Shown one piece after another: positions 49,643 to 56,955 of a stretch of DNA of 64,000 bases (the first letter of the stretch is position 1; every line of letters begins with the position of its first letter). The notes under the pieces are model-generated. The model was not told the DNA's origin. It made no database searches and saw nothing but the letters and a program-made list of their open reading frames with translations. This DNA is from Fibrobacter sp. UBA4297 (lineage in GTDB: Bacteria > Fibrobacterota > Fibrobacteria > Fibrobacterales > Fibrobacteraceae). A program made the position numbers and the translations under genes. Where the stretch lies: assembly GCF_002394865.1 (NCBI RefSeq), contig NZ_DGUZ01000021.1, forward strand, positions 40,872-104,871. Direction: 5' to 3'.

Positions 49643-50479
49643 TTATTTCAGCCGATTGAACTTTTTCATTTCTTTGTCCAAAAAGGTATCGACGTACTTG
49701 GCGTAAATAAGCGTCGTATCCAAGTTGCGGTGGCCAAGAAGTTTGCTTGTCGCAGGTAACGGGATTCCTATTGTAATGCACGTTGTTGCAAATGTATGCC
49801 GCGCCAAGTGGCAATGGACATGCTTGTAATGCCCTAGCTTTTTAGCGGCCTTGCGGAGCGTGCGATTGAATGTCGAATTGTCCACCACATGGAACACACG
49901 CCCAGATGTTAGCGGGTTCGGGAGCAACAGCCGCGCCTGCACAGGAATCGGGATGTACACCGCCTCGCCCGTCTTGTGCATCTGCTTACGGATTTTCCAA
50001 TCAAAAATTTCAGACGCATCAAGCGTACGCAAATCCCCGTAACGGAGCCCCGTAAAACAGCTGAACAGGAACACGCGCATCACGTCATCTTCTGCCCGCG
50101 TCAAAGCGACATGCGACTCCATGTAACTCAAATAAAGATGTTTCAGCTCACGCAACGTCAAAAATCCACGACGCGAATAGGCACGCCCCACCTTCACGTT
50201 TTCAAACGGGTCGCCATGAATCACTCCGTCCGCCTTCATCTTGTTGCAAAAAATACGGAACACCGAAAGCGCCTTGACCACAGTCGCTTCTTTATTGTGG
50301 AGCGTTTCCAAATAGCGCTTGTAATTCCGCACCGTCTCAGAAGTCACAGCATCGCATTCGAGCTCCGGTTCAAAAAGCGCAATTTTCTTCAAATTCCAGT
50401 AATACGTGCGTACCGTCAAAGGTGCGAGTTCATCAGCATCTTTCTTTAAATAGTCAAGCGCACAGTCCAAAAAACGCAT
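49643..50479 (-). CDS. Tyrosine recombinase / integrase
   Basis: 278 residues. An N-terminal core-binding helical domain (1 to about 95) precedes a catalytic domain with all active-site residues: Arg146 (FTGLRYGDL), Lys169 (MHKTG), His224 and Arg227 (HLARHTFA), His250 (LLGHRNLDTT) and Tyr259. It is short, like Xer or integron-type enzymes. No prophage genes, cassettes or attachment duplication are visible around it. Start supported by GGAGG four bases upstream. It may act on a chromosomal target elsewhere or be a remnant of a mobile element. Confidence 0.92.
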   Translation of the reverse strand: MRFLDCALDYLKKDADELAPLTVRTYYWNLKKIALFEPELECDAVTSETVRNYKRYLETLHNKEATVVKALSVFRIFCNKMKADGVIHGDPFENVKVGRAYSRRGFLTLRELKHLYLSYMESHVALTRAEDDVMRVFLFSCFTGLRYGDLRTLDASEIFDWKIRKQMHKTGEAVYIPIPVQARLLLPNPLTSGRVFHVVDNSTFNRTLRKAAKKLGHYKHVHCHLARHTFATTCITIGIPLPATSKLLGHRNLDTTLIYAKYVDTFLDKEMKKFNRLK

Positions 50480-50569
50480 AAAACCTCCAATTGTTTAAAA
50501 TGGAGGCTGAATTTAATCACGTTTTTCAATTATTTCGACTTCTGTTTAAAACATCCCATATTTATAGAC

Positions 50570-50577
50570 TATATTTA
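50570..50577 (+). promoter_or_regulatory. -7 box TATATTTA upstream of the diguanylate cyclase gene
   Basis: Matches TAnnTTTG except for the last base and lies 40 nt before the start, giving a short leader with a ribosome site. Confidence 0.4.
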
Positions 50578-50616
50578 TATTAGCGATTTATTACACATTT
50601 TTTTATGGAGGGAGCC

Positions 50617-51747
50617 ATGAACGATATTATCCAGGCGGTAAACATCTGTATAGACTTGTTCAGCCTTTCCATATTGTTCCTCATTTTGGTTCTCCTCTGG
50701 GTCGGGCATTGGCGTAACGACAGGCTTCAGTACAACTTTACAGGCATGATAATCGCCTACCACGGCGTGATTATCACGTACGCCATCATCCACTTTTGCG
50801 ACGGTGAACTTTCGGCCCCAGTTTATACCATTGTCGATTTAGTCAGCTTTGTTTCAAGCGCGCTGTGCATATACTATTTTTCTCAATACGTCATTGCATT
50901 CCTCGAAAACAAGAAATGCGAACTGCACAAAATCATACACTACATGATTTATGCGCTTTGCGTCCTTGACTTTTTACTGAACGTCGGCGTAGACTTCTCT
51001 ACAGGCGACATTACCCGCGACTGGACTTCAAACGAGACAATCGTTTCTTGGCTTGCCACAGGCGTTTGGGGCATTCTCATGACGGGAATCATCATTTATT
51101 ACCGCAAGCAGTTTGGACTACGGACTTTTATCTTCTTTATCATCTACTTTATTCTGCCCTTTATTGCAGGCTCGGCAGCTCCGTTTGTCGAAGGGATCCG
51201 CGTGGATATCGTCAGCGTGGTCTTCGTAATTGTCTGCCTTTTTGTCGGTGTTCAGGTCGGCGAAAACACATCGCATAAAATGTTCGAAAAGCTGAGTTTC
51301 AACGACGCCATGACGGGACTTTTCAACAGAAACTACCTTGTGATGCACCCCGACGATGTGAAGCGCAAGCTCCCATGCAGTTACGTGATGTTTGACCTAA
51401 ACCACCTCAAGGAAATTAACGACAACTACGGACACAGCAAGGGTGATGAATACATACGAAACTTTGCCGAGATTCTAAAGAAGATTCTCCCCGAAAACGC
51501 CGAAGCCATCCGCACCGGAGGGGATGAATTTTTGGTGATTATTCCCAAATTCAACCGCGCAAAATGTGAAGCGTTTTTAAGCCGTTTCATTGAGGAATCC
51601 AAACAAACTCAAGTTCAGGGAATTACGGAAAGCGCCGCCTACGGCTTTGCGGTCCGCACGACAGGCTTGCAATCCGAAGAAGAGGTCATCGCAGCCGCCG
51701 ACAGGCAGATGTACCTGCAAAAGAAGGCGTCACGGGAAGGAAGATAG
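50617..51747 (+). CDS. Membrane-bound GGDEF diguanylate cyclase
   Basis: 376 residues from ATG 50617, chosen because GGAGG ends five bases before it. Six or seven transmembrane helices (about 5-215) act as an input domain of unknown ligand. The GGDEF domain (about 225-376) has DAMTGLFNRNYL, NDNYGHSKGDEY and an intact active site, GGDEF at 301-305. The inhibitory RxxD site that usually lies five residues before it is absent, so product feedback may be missing. It makes cyclic di-GMP. No EAL or effector gene is adjacent. Confidence 0.92.
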   Translation: MNDIIQAVNICIDLFSLSILFLILVLLWVGHWRNDRLQYNFTGMIIAYHGVIITYAIIHFCDGELSAPVYTIVDLVSFVSSALCIYYFSQYVIAFLENKKCELHKIIHYMIYALCVLDFLLNVGVDFSTGDITRDWTSNETIVSWLATGVWGILMTGIIIYYRKQFGLRTFIFFIIYFILPFIAGSAAPFVEGIRVDIVSVVFVIVCLFVGVQVGENTSHKMFEKLSFNDAMTGLFNRNYLVMHPDDVKRKLPCSYVMFDLNHLKEINDNYGHSKGDEYIRNFAEILKKILPENAEAIRTGGDEFLVIIPKFNRAKCEAFLSRFIEESKQTQVQGITESAAYGFAVRTTGLQSEEEVIAAADRQMYLQKKASREGR

Positions 51748-51781
51748 TAGGTAGTTAGAAGTAGACAGCAGGCGGTAGGAA
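51747..51781. repeat. Heptamer array (GTAGGAA type)
   Basis: GTAGGTA, GTTAGAA, GTAGACA, GCAGGCG, GTAGGAA in 7-base steps, starting in the stop codon of the diguanylate cyclase gene. Units match the array at 26477-26504. Confidence 0.8.
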
Positions 51782-51830
51782 GGATTTGCTATAGGAATGC
51801 GCGCAGAAAGCGGCGATGCGCCAAACATAC

Positions 51831-51864
51831 AAAAAGACCTGGAACTAAGTCCAGGTCTTTTTTT
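51831..51864. terminator. Bidirectional terminator between convergent genes
   Basis: A 13-nt arm AAAAAGACCTGGA (51831-51843) pairs with TCCAGGTCTTTTT, with T-runs outward on both strands. It serves the cyclase gene and the Rpn-type gene. Confidence 0.9.
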
Positions 51865-51892
51865 CAAGTTTATAGGAAGGCACGTGAGCAAT

Positions 51893-52861
51893 TCAGGTTT
51901 TATCTAAATCAGCCTTAATTGCCAAAACATCAGCTTCAGAAAGCTCTGTGAACTCCGTAATTTCTTCGATGGGCTTGTTTTTCAACAGCATTTTCTTCGC
52001 AATTTCGCGATTTCTTTGATTGCGACCCTGTTCAAGACCTTGTTCAAGACCTTGCTGCAAGCCGCTATCAATAGCCGCTTTATGGATTGCGTATTCATCC
52101 CACTTGGCTTTCTGAGCTTCATCGATCATTTTCTGTTCCTCTTTCGATAATTTAGCCAATTTCGCTGTCGAAAACAAGAGCTCGAACACCGTATTCGCGT
52201 ACTGCTTGGGCATCTGCGTCATATTTTTCATGTTCTTAAGAGCATAAAGCGCCTTGTCGAGCGTCGTTTCAAGTTCGTCCAAAGGCTTGTTGAACTTCGG
52301 AAGCTCCACAAACGCAAAATTGAGCGTATCACTAATGCAAGACCCATTGATTTCGCGAAGCTTTGCCCGACGAATGTAGCGGTCATCGGCAAACACATTA
52401 AATTCCATGAACACAACTGTAACAACAGGGTTCAATTCGTAATTGTACTTTTTGCCGCGTTGTCCCTGAGCAACGACCGTCTGCGAAGCGTAATAAATCG
52501 AACGATTGACAATGTTTTTCTGAAAAAGGATCTGCACTTCGATGATGAATCTCCGCTGAGCCGAATCGATGCAGTGCAAGTCGAAGATGGAAGTCCGATT
52601 TTCATTCGAACCGTCGCTGTATTCCTTGTTACGAGACTGCACATCCACAATCGGCGATGCAATTTCTCCTTCAAGTACAGAGTTCAAAAGCGCAATCAAA
52701 CATACTTTGTTCTGCGAGTCAGGATTGAAAGCCTTCTTGAAAGTTCTGTCGAGAAGAAGGTCCGCGAATACACCCGCGCCCTTGAATTCTTCGAAAGTTT
52801 TGGCCTCGCTAATCATTTCACCATGGCCATTTTTTGTTTCGGTCTCAATATTATTTCCCAT
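51893..52861 (-). CDS. Rpn-family PD-(D/E)XK nuclease (recombination-promoting nuclease / putative transposase)
   Basis: 322 residues. VFADLLLDRTFKKAFNP is the family start and LIALLNSVL follows. The nuclease core has SIFDLHCIDSAQRRFIIEVQ, supplying the Asp and the Glu-x-Gln of the PD-(D/E)XK fold. QTVVAQGQRGKKYNYELNPVVTVVFMEF and FVELPKF are further signatures. The C-terminus has repeats QQGLEQGLEQGRNQ and a small helical unit ending ELSEADVLAI. Members promote RecA-independent recombination or act in phage defence. A decayed relative lies at 59624-59985. Confidence 0.88.
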   Translation of the reverse strand: MGNNIETETKNGHGEMISEAKTFEEFKGAGVFADLLLDRTFKKAFNPDSQNKVCLIALLNSVLEGEIASPIVDVQSRNKEYSDGSNENRTSIFDLHCIDSAQRRFIIEVQILFQKNIVNRSIYYASQTVVAQGQRGKKYNYELNPVVTVVFMEFNVFADDRYIRRAKLREINGSCISDTLNFAFVELPKFNKPLDELETTLDKALYALKNMKNMTQMPKQYANTVFELLFSTAKLAKLSKEEQKMIDEAQKAKWDEYAIHKAAIDSGLQQGLEQGLEQGRNQRNREIAKKMLLKNKPIEEITEFTELSEADVLAIKADLDKT

Positions 52862-53001
52862 ATTTTTCCAGTGTTAAGACACCCGATAATGTCGGGTTCA
52901 TAGACAAAAAACCGATCCCCGTCCTTTATATTAACACGTTTTAGAAACCCATTTGGCCTAAAAATTCTCAAAAATTTTTTAAATTTTACAATAGATAAAA
53001 T

Positions 53002-53886
53002 TCATCGCGAAATGCCGCACTTTTTCACGAGCTTTTCTTTAAACTGTTTATCTTCCATAGCATCTAGCAAATCAAGGATATCTTCTTTTTCAGCGTATTT
53101 ACCGTTCCATCCGATTTCACAGGATTCATCGATGTGGAAAGAGCCCTTGTATTCATCATTCATAAAGCAATCGGCAAGAAACAGATATTTTCCGCTCTTT
53201 TCAAAGAAGTCCTGATTTGCAGATACAGCAGGCAACAGTTCGATATCTTTTGTCAGAGATTGAACATCTTTTATCTGCGTATTGCGCATTCTAGACATTT
53301 TTGCACCTTCTAAAGAATTATTTTCAGGCACATAAATATTGCACATATAATCTTTATTATAACTATGGATTTTTACAGAACGAATGATGTTTTCACAAAT
53401 AGACGAATCAACCTGATCGGGATAATAAATAAACTCAATTATTTCAGGAGGTTGCCAACTTTTTCGCTTTAACGGAGTTCGATCAGACCAAATATAAACT
53501 TGTCGCTTTTTAGTTTTTACTCCATCGATAGTTACAACCGTATCAAGCCTTCCCGCCTCGCTAAACTCATTAGGATTTTTTGGAGGCAAAAACGAAATCG
53601 GATATGCACCATGATAGTACGTCATTTGAATGAAAGTCATAAGCTTACGCCCTGCAGTGTCTTTAATCTCGTAAAAACTCAACTCAAAATGATGAGTTTT
53701 TTTCACAGAATACCCCTTAGGCAAAGCAATATGAAATTCTGGCAGAACAAAAAAATCTTTTGTATAAACAGATCCCGACTCCTTTAAACTAGAAACTGAT
53801 TCCTCGTTCGATTTAGAACAAGAAACGCAAAACAAGGTCAAAAGGATTGCAACAGAAACGCTTATTAACTTCGAGGACAATTTCAT
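53002..53886 (-). CDS. Predicted lipoprotein of unknown function
   Basis: 294 residues. The lipobox is CVSC. The mature part is mixed alpha/beta with no recognised domain; it ends in a charged helical segment (ILDLLDAMEDKQFKEKLVKKC). The gene is AT-rich compared with argBD upstream. It stands alone: no ribosome site is obvious, and a weak TAGTTTAT box lies six bases before the ATG. Function unknown. Confidence 0.6.
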   Translation of the reverse strand: MKLSSKLISVSVAILLTLFCVSCSKSNEESVSSLKESGSVYTKDFFVLPEFHIALPKGYSVKKTHHFELSFYEIKDTAGRKLMTFIQMTYYHGAYPISFLPPKNPNEFSEAGRLDTVVTIDGVKTKKRQVYIWSDRTPLKRKSWQPPEIIEFIYYPDQVDSSICENIIRSVKIHSYNKDYMCNIYVPENNSLEGAKMSRMRNTQIKDVQSLTKDIELLPAVSANQDFFEKSGKYLFLADCFMNDEYKGSFHIDESCEIGWNGKYAEKEDILDLLDAMEDKQFKEKLVKKCGISR

Positions 53887-53931
53887 CGCAGTATAAACTA
53901 CATAAATTCACGTGCTGATGGCAAAAAATTT

Positions 53932-53961
53932 AGCCTATGGAGTTTATCCATAGGCTGTTTT
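53932..53961. terminator. Hairpin terminator between argD and the lipoprotein gene
   Basis: A perfect 10-bp stem AGCCTATGGA / TCCATAGGCT with a 5-nt loop. T-rich on both outward sides (GTTTTT on plus; AAATTTTTT context on minus), so it probably ends minus-strand transcription from argBD. Confidence 0.75.
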
Positions 53962-53967
53962 TAAAAG

Positions 53968-53997
53968 GTGATGCCCGATCAGGTCGGGCATGACAAT
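53968..53997. repeat. Palindromic element
   Basis: ATGCCCGA (53971-53978) pairs with TCGGGCAT (53984-53991), followed by GACAAT. It is the closest relative of the palindrome inside mutY. Confidence 0.85.
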
Positions 53998-54006
53998 TCA
54001 ACTGTT

Positions 54007-54180
54007 TAAATTTTTAGGAGAAGCGAGCAGAACAAGGCCGCAGGACCGAAGCTGTACAAATCGTACAGCGAGAGTCCGAGAAAATCAATGAGGCGAGCGC
54101 AGCGCAAGCGTATTTATACGCATGCATTGCCGAGCCGATTGGATTTCTGCAACGCCGTAATGCGAAGCTTATCGTAAAAA
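54007..54180. other. Structured non-coding stretch downstream of argD
   Basis: No gene fits here. Two strong hairpins are visible. GGAC-CGAA-GCTGTAC (54043-54057) pairs with GTACAGC-GAGA-GTCC (54063-54077), with a purine-rich internal loop. The second, GCA-A-GCGTA, pairs with TACGC-A-TGC near 54107-54126. A TAAATTTT box at 54007-54014 could start a plus-strand RNA. Alternatively the stretch is the 3' part of the argBD message. A structured RNA is suspected but not proven. Confidence 0.4.
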
Positions 54181-55392
54181 TTACTTTGCGACCTTGGCGA
54201 AAGCCGCGCCAAGCTTAGCAAGAGCTTCGTCGCATTCAGCAGCAGAGACGTTCAGCGGCGGGAGCAAACGGAGCACGTTGCCCTTAGCGCTCAAAACCAT
54301 CATACCTTCGTCGCGGGCGGCAGCAATTACGTTACCGACCGGGAGCGATTCGTCAAGAGCGAGACCGAGAATAAGGCCTTCACCACGCACGCCCTTCACT
54401 GCCGGGAACTTTGCGGCGATAGCTTCGAGGCCAGCCTTGAGCTGAGCGGAGCGGGCTTCGACATTGGCGAGGAATTCCGGCTTTGCAATCTGGTTCACGA
54501 CAGCGAGACCGACAGCGCAAGCAACCGGGTTGCCACCAAACGTCGTGCCATGATCGCCCGCCTTGAGCTGGTCAGCGACCTTCTGGCGGAGGAGCACTGC
54601 ACCAAGCGGGAGACCGCCGCCAAGAGCCTTCGCAAGCGACACGAGGTCAGCGTCAATGCCATGCTTCTGGAGGCCAAGGAATGTTCCGAGACGGCCCATG
54701 CCTGCCTGGACTTCGTCGACAATCACGAGGCAGCCGAATTCTTTCTTCAAGCTGTTGATTGCAGCGACCATTTCATCGGAAACGGTCATCACGCCACCTT
54801 CAGCAGCGAGAGATTCAAGCATAATGGCGCAAGTGTCGTTGTTGACTTCGGCCTTGAGGGCAGCCACATCGTTCCAAGGAACGTGAACAAAGTCACCCGG
54901 CATAGAGCCAAAGCCTTCGCGGATGGCCGGCTGACCCGTTGCAGAAAGGGCAGCAAATGTACGACCGTGGAAGCTGTTGATGAACGTTACGATCTTCTGG
55001 CGGTTCTTTTCACCCTTGCGATCGAAATACTTACGAGCAAACTTGATGCAGCCTTCGTTAGCTTCGGTACCGGAGTTGCAGAAGAATGCCTTGTCGAAAC
55101 CCGTTGCAGCGAGGAGAGCCTTAGCGAGGTTCACCTGCGGGTAGTTCGGATAAAGGTTCGAAATGTGGAAGAAGCTGTCCATCTGTTCTTCGACAGCCTT
55201 CTTGATAGCAGCATTCTGGTGACCGAGAGCGTTCACGGCAATGCCAGCGACAAAGTCAAGATACTTCTTGCCGTTCTTGTCGAACAAGTAAGAACCTTCG
55301 CCACGGACAAATTCAATATTGGCCTTGCCATAAAGCGGGGCGATAAACTGCTTGTCTTCTTCAAAAACGGAATTAGCCAAGGATTGTGCCAT
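54181..55392 (-). CDS. argD: Acetylornithine aminotransferase
   Basis: 403 residues, class III PLP aminotransferase. It converts N-acetylglutamate semialdehyde to N-acetylornithine in arginine synthesis. GTEANEGCIKFAR, the Asp in IVDEVQAGMGRLG, the PLP lysine in SLAKALGGGLPLGA, and GTTFGGNPVACAV are diagnostic. GGAG four bases before ATG 55392, inside argB, supports the start, so the genes overlap by 20 bp and are probably co-translated. The argJ and argC steps are not encoded in this window. Confidence 0.95.
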   Translation of the reverse strand: MAQSLANSVFEEDKQFIAPLYGKANIEFVRGEGSYLFDKNGKKYLDFVAGIAVNALGHQNAAIKKAVEEQMDSFFHISNLYPNYPQVNLAKALLAATGFDKAFFCNSGTEANEGCIKFARKYFDRKGEKNRQKIVTFINSFHGRTFAALSATGQPAIREGFGSMPGDFVHVPWNDVAALKAEVNNDTCAIMLESLAAEGGVMTVSDEMVAAINSLKKEFGCLVIVDEVQAGMGRLGTFLGLQKHGIDADLVSLAKALGGGLPLGAVLLRQKVADQLKAGDHGTTFGGNPVACAVGLAVVNQIAKPEFLANVEARSAQLKAGLEAIAAKFPAVKGVRGEGLILGLALDESLPVGNVIAAARDEGMMVLSAKGNVLRLLPPLNVSAAECDEALAKLGAAFAKVAK

Positions 55393-56164
55393 AGTTCAGT
55401 TCTCCATTAATTTGTTTTACAAAGTGGTCGGCATCCTTCCAGCCGACAATGTGAATGCTCTTGAGGCCGCGTTCAATACTCTTGAAGCTTTCGCGGACCT
55501 TCGGGATCATGCCGCCGTTGATGACGCCAGAAGCAATGAGGGCTTCGCTTGCATCTTCCGTGAGTTCAGGAATGACGGTCTTGGAGTCGTCCATCACGCC
55601 CGGAACATCGCTCACCAGCACGAACTGGTCAGCGTGGAGTGCCACAGCCAGTTCGCTTGCGGCAGTATCAGCATTCACGTTCCAGCTCACAGCCTTGCCG
55701 TTTTCGTCCGGACCGATAGAAATCGGGCTTACGACCGGAACAAAGCCTGCAGACCAAAGTGTTTCCACAATCTGCGGATTGACCTTCTTGACTTCGCCCA
55801 CGAGGCCAAGATCCACCTTGCCCTGCTTCTTGACCACTTCAAACAACTTGCCATCGACGCCACTGAGGCCGACAGCGTTGCAATTGTTTTCGAGGAGCAT
55901 TCGCACGAGCTTCTTGTTGACGTGTCCCGAGAGCGTCATTTCGACCATCTTCATGATAGAAGGCGTCGTGACTCGGAGACCGTCGATAAAGGTGGGTTGT
56001 TCTCGGAGCAAGGAGATGTTTTCGTTGATGTCCTTGCCACCGCCGTGCACCACGGCCACTTGGCAGCCCATAGCCGGAAGCTTGCTGACTGCCGCCACAA
56101 AATCGGCCAACTTGGCTTCGTCGATTGCCAAGCTGCCACCAATTTTTACAACCACTTTTTTCAT
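55373..56164 (-). CDS. argB: Acetylglutamate kinase
   Basis: 263 residues. It phosphorylates N-acetylglutamate, the second step of arginine synthesis. KIGGSLAIDE at the N-terminus, VVHGGGKDIN, the Asn-rich GLRVTTPSIM region, VVSPISIGPDENGKAVSWNVNADTAASELAVAL and GMIPKV are family motifs. Upstream, TAAATTTG (56238-56245) and an AGAGGA sequence ten bases before ATG form a plausible promoter and ribosome site. It forms an operon with argD. Confidence 0.95.
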   Translation of the reverse strand: MKKVVVKIGGSLAIDEAKLADFVAAVSKLPAMGCQVAVVHGGGKDINENISLLREQPTFIDGLRVTTPSIMKMVEMTLSGHVNKKLVRMLLENNCNAVGLSGVDGKLFEVVKKQGKVDLGLVGEVKKVNPQIVETLWSAGFVPVVSPISIGPDENGKAVSWNVNADTAASELAVALHADQFVLVSDVPGVMDDSKTVIPELTEDASEALIASGVINGGMIPKVRESFKSIERGLKSIHIVGWKDADHFVKQINGELNYGTILG

Positions 56165-56237
56165 CGCTTACGATGTCCTCTTAATTCTCAGGCGAAAAGC
56201 GAGCACCATTGCCCGGATTAACCCGAAAAATTTACCG

Positions 56238-56245
56238 CAAATTTA
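56238..56245 (-). promoter_or_regulatory. -7 box TAAATTTG of argBD
   Basis: Exact TAnnTTTG match on the minus strand, about 74 nt before the argB start. Unlike most starts here, it leaves a leader. Confidence 0.5.
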
Positions 56246-56307
56246 GAAAAAGGAATTATCGGCTAACCGCCAGAGACTCATTTTTTAAATGAAAAAAAGC
56301 ACGTCAT

Positions 56308-56384
56308 GCGGGCGGGGCCCCAGCTCGGAGTTGCGAAGGCCGCACGGGCCCCTCCCTGCACCCTCCCCATCCTTGGCCGACGCT
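56308..56384. repeat. 77-bp dispersed repeat, copy 2
   Basis: Matches 30280-30356 at all but one position by eye. It lies between argB and the ferredoxin gene, in a different gene context from copy 1. Confidence 0.95.
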
Positions 56385-56500
56385 CTATTATCCCGACGAA
56401 AAGAAGTAATAGAAGGCAAACAAACTTTCGCATTTGGGTAAAAAATGCAAACATATTCCCTTTTCTTTCACTTTTTCACTCTTCAAGCGTAATTTTTTTA

Positions 56501-56508
56501 TATTTTTG
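56501..56508 (+). promoter_or_regulatory. -7 box TATTTTTG of the ferredoxin gene
   Basis: Exact TAnnTTTG match, leaving about 30 nt of leader that contains GAGG before the ATG. Confidence 0.5.
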
Positions 56509-56539
56509 GGGAAAACCTAACCAATATAAGAGGTATTTT

Positions 56540-56737
56540 ATGGCAATTACGAAAGTTTGGCTCGATGAATCTAGCGACGAATGCGTCTCCTGCGGCGCTT
56601 GCGAAGCAACTTGCGATGCAGTCTTCTCCGTTCCGGAAAAGATGGTCGTTAAGGAAGGCGTTGATTACAGCGCATACGAAAACGAAATCAAGGACGCAGC
56701 TGACAGCTGCCCGGCCGGCGTGATCAAGTTCTCGTAA
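56540..56737 (+). CDS. Single-cluster 4Fe-4S ferredoxin
   Basis: 65 residues. CVSCGACEATC provides Cys15, Cys18 and Cys21, with Cys57 (SCPAGVI) as the remote ligand, the layout of single-cluster bacterial ferredoxins; Cys25 is an extra that may not bind. It serves as a small cytoplasmic electron carrier. The start is ATG 56540 with GAGG six bases upstream; longer readings extend into the 77-bp repeat and are rejected. Short, acidic and monocistronic, with a very strong terminator, as expected for a highly expressed protein. Confidence 0.93.
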   Translation: MAITKVWLDESSDECVSCGACEATCDAVFSVPEKMVVKEGVDYSAYENEIKDAADSCPAGVIKFS

Positions 56738-56811
56738 TTCGAGCATTTAGGCAAAGTTATCGCGGAACCCCGCGATGGTACGAAGCTTTGCTTATCTTGT
56801 AAGATTGAACA

Positions 56812-56852
56812 CAAAAACAGCACTCGATTCTATCGAGTGCTGTTTTTGTTTG
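56812..56852. terminator. Strong bidirectional terminator after the ferredoxin gene
   Basis: A perfect 17-bp stem (56812-56828 with 56832-56848) with a TCT loop. The A-run on the left and T-run on the right let it work on both strands. Confidence 0.93.
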
Positions 56853-56863
56853 TTTTCGCATTT

Positions 56864-56937
56864 GTCACCCCGGATTCATTCCGGGGTCACCTTTTCCGTT
56901 AAAAAGGCGATGCCGGAACGGAGTCCGGCATGACAGT
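56864..56937. repeat. Two palindromic elements in opposite orientation
   Basis: GTCACCCCGGA / TCCGGGGTCAC-type element at 56864-56890 (reverse orientation) and ATGCCGGA-ACGGAG-TCCGGCAT at about 56909-56936 followed by GACAGT. The second, read on the minus strand, ends in CCTTTTT and may terminate tex. Confidence 0.85.
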
Positions 56938-56955
56938 GTAAAGCGCGACTCTCGG

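Larger units (their letters stand above)
56165..56539. other. 375-bp divergent intergenic region between argB and the ferredoxin gene
   Basis: It holds the argB promoter box on the minus strand, the second copy of the 77-bp repeat, and the ferredoxin promoter region. No further gene is visible. Confidence 0.7.

Noticed and set aside
49643..52861. A prophage or integrative element around the tyrosine recombinase and Rpn gene
   Set aside because: The genes between and around them (diguanylate cyclase, radical SAM enzyme, lipoprotein) are not phage-like and no attachment repeats were seen.
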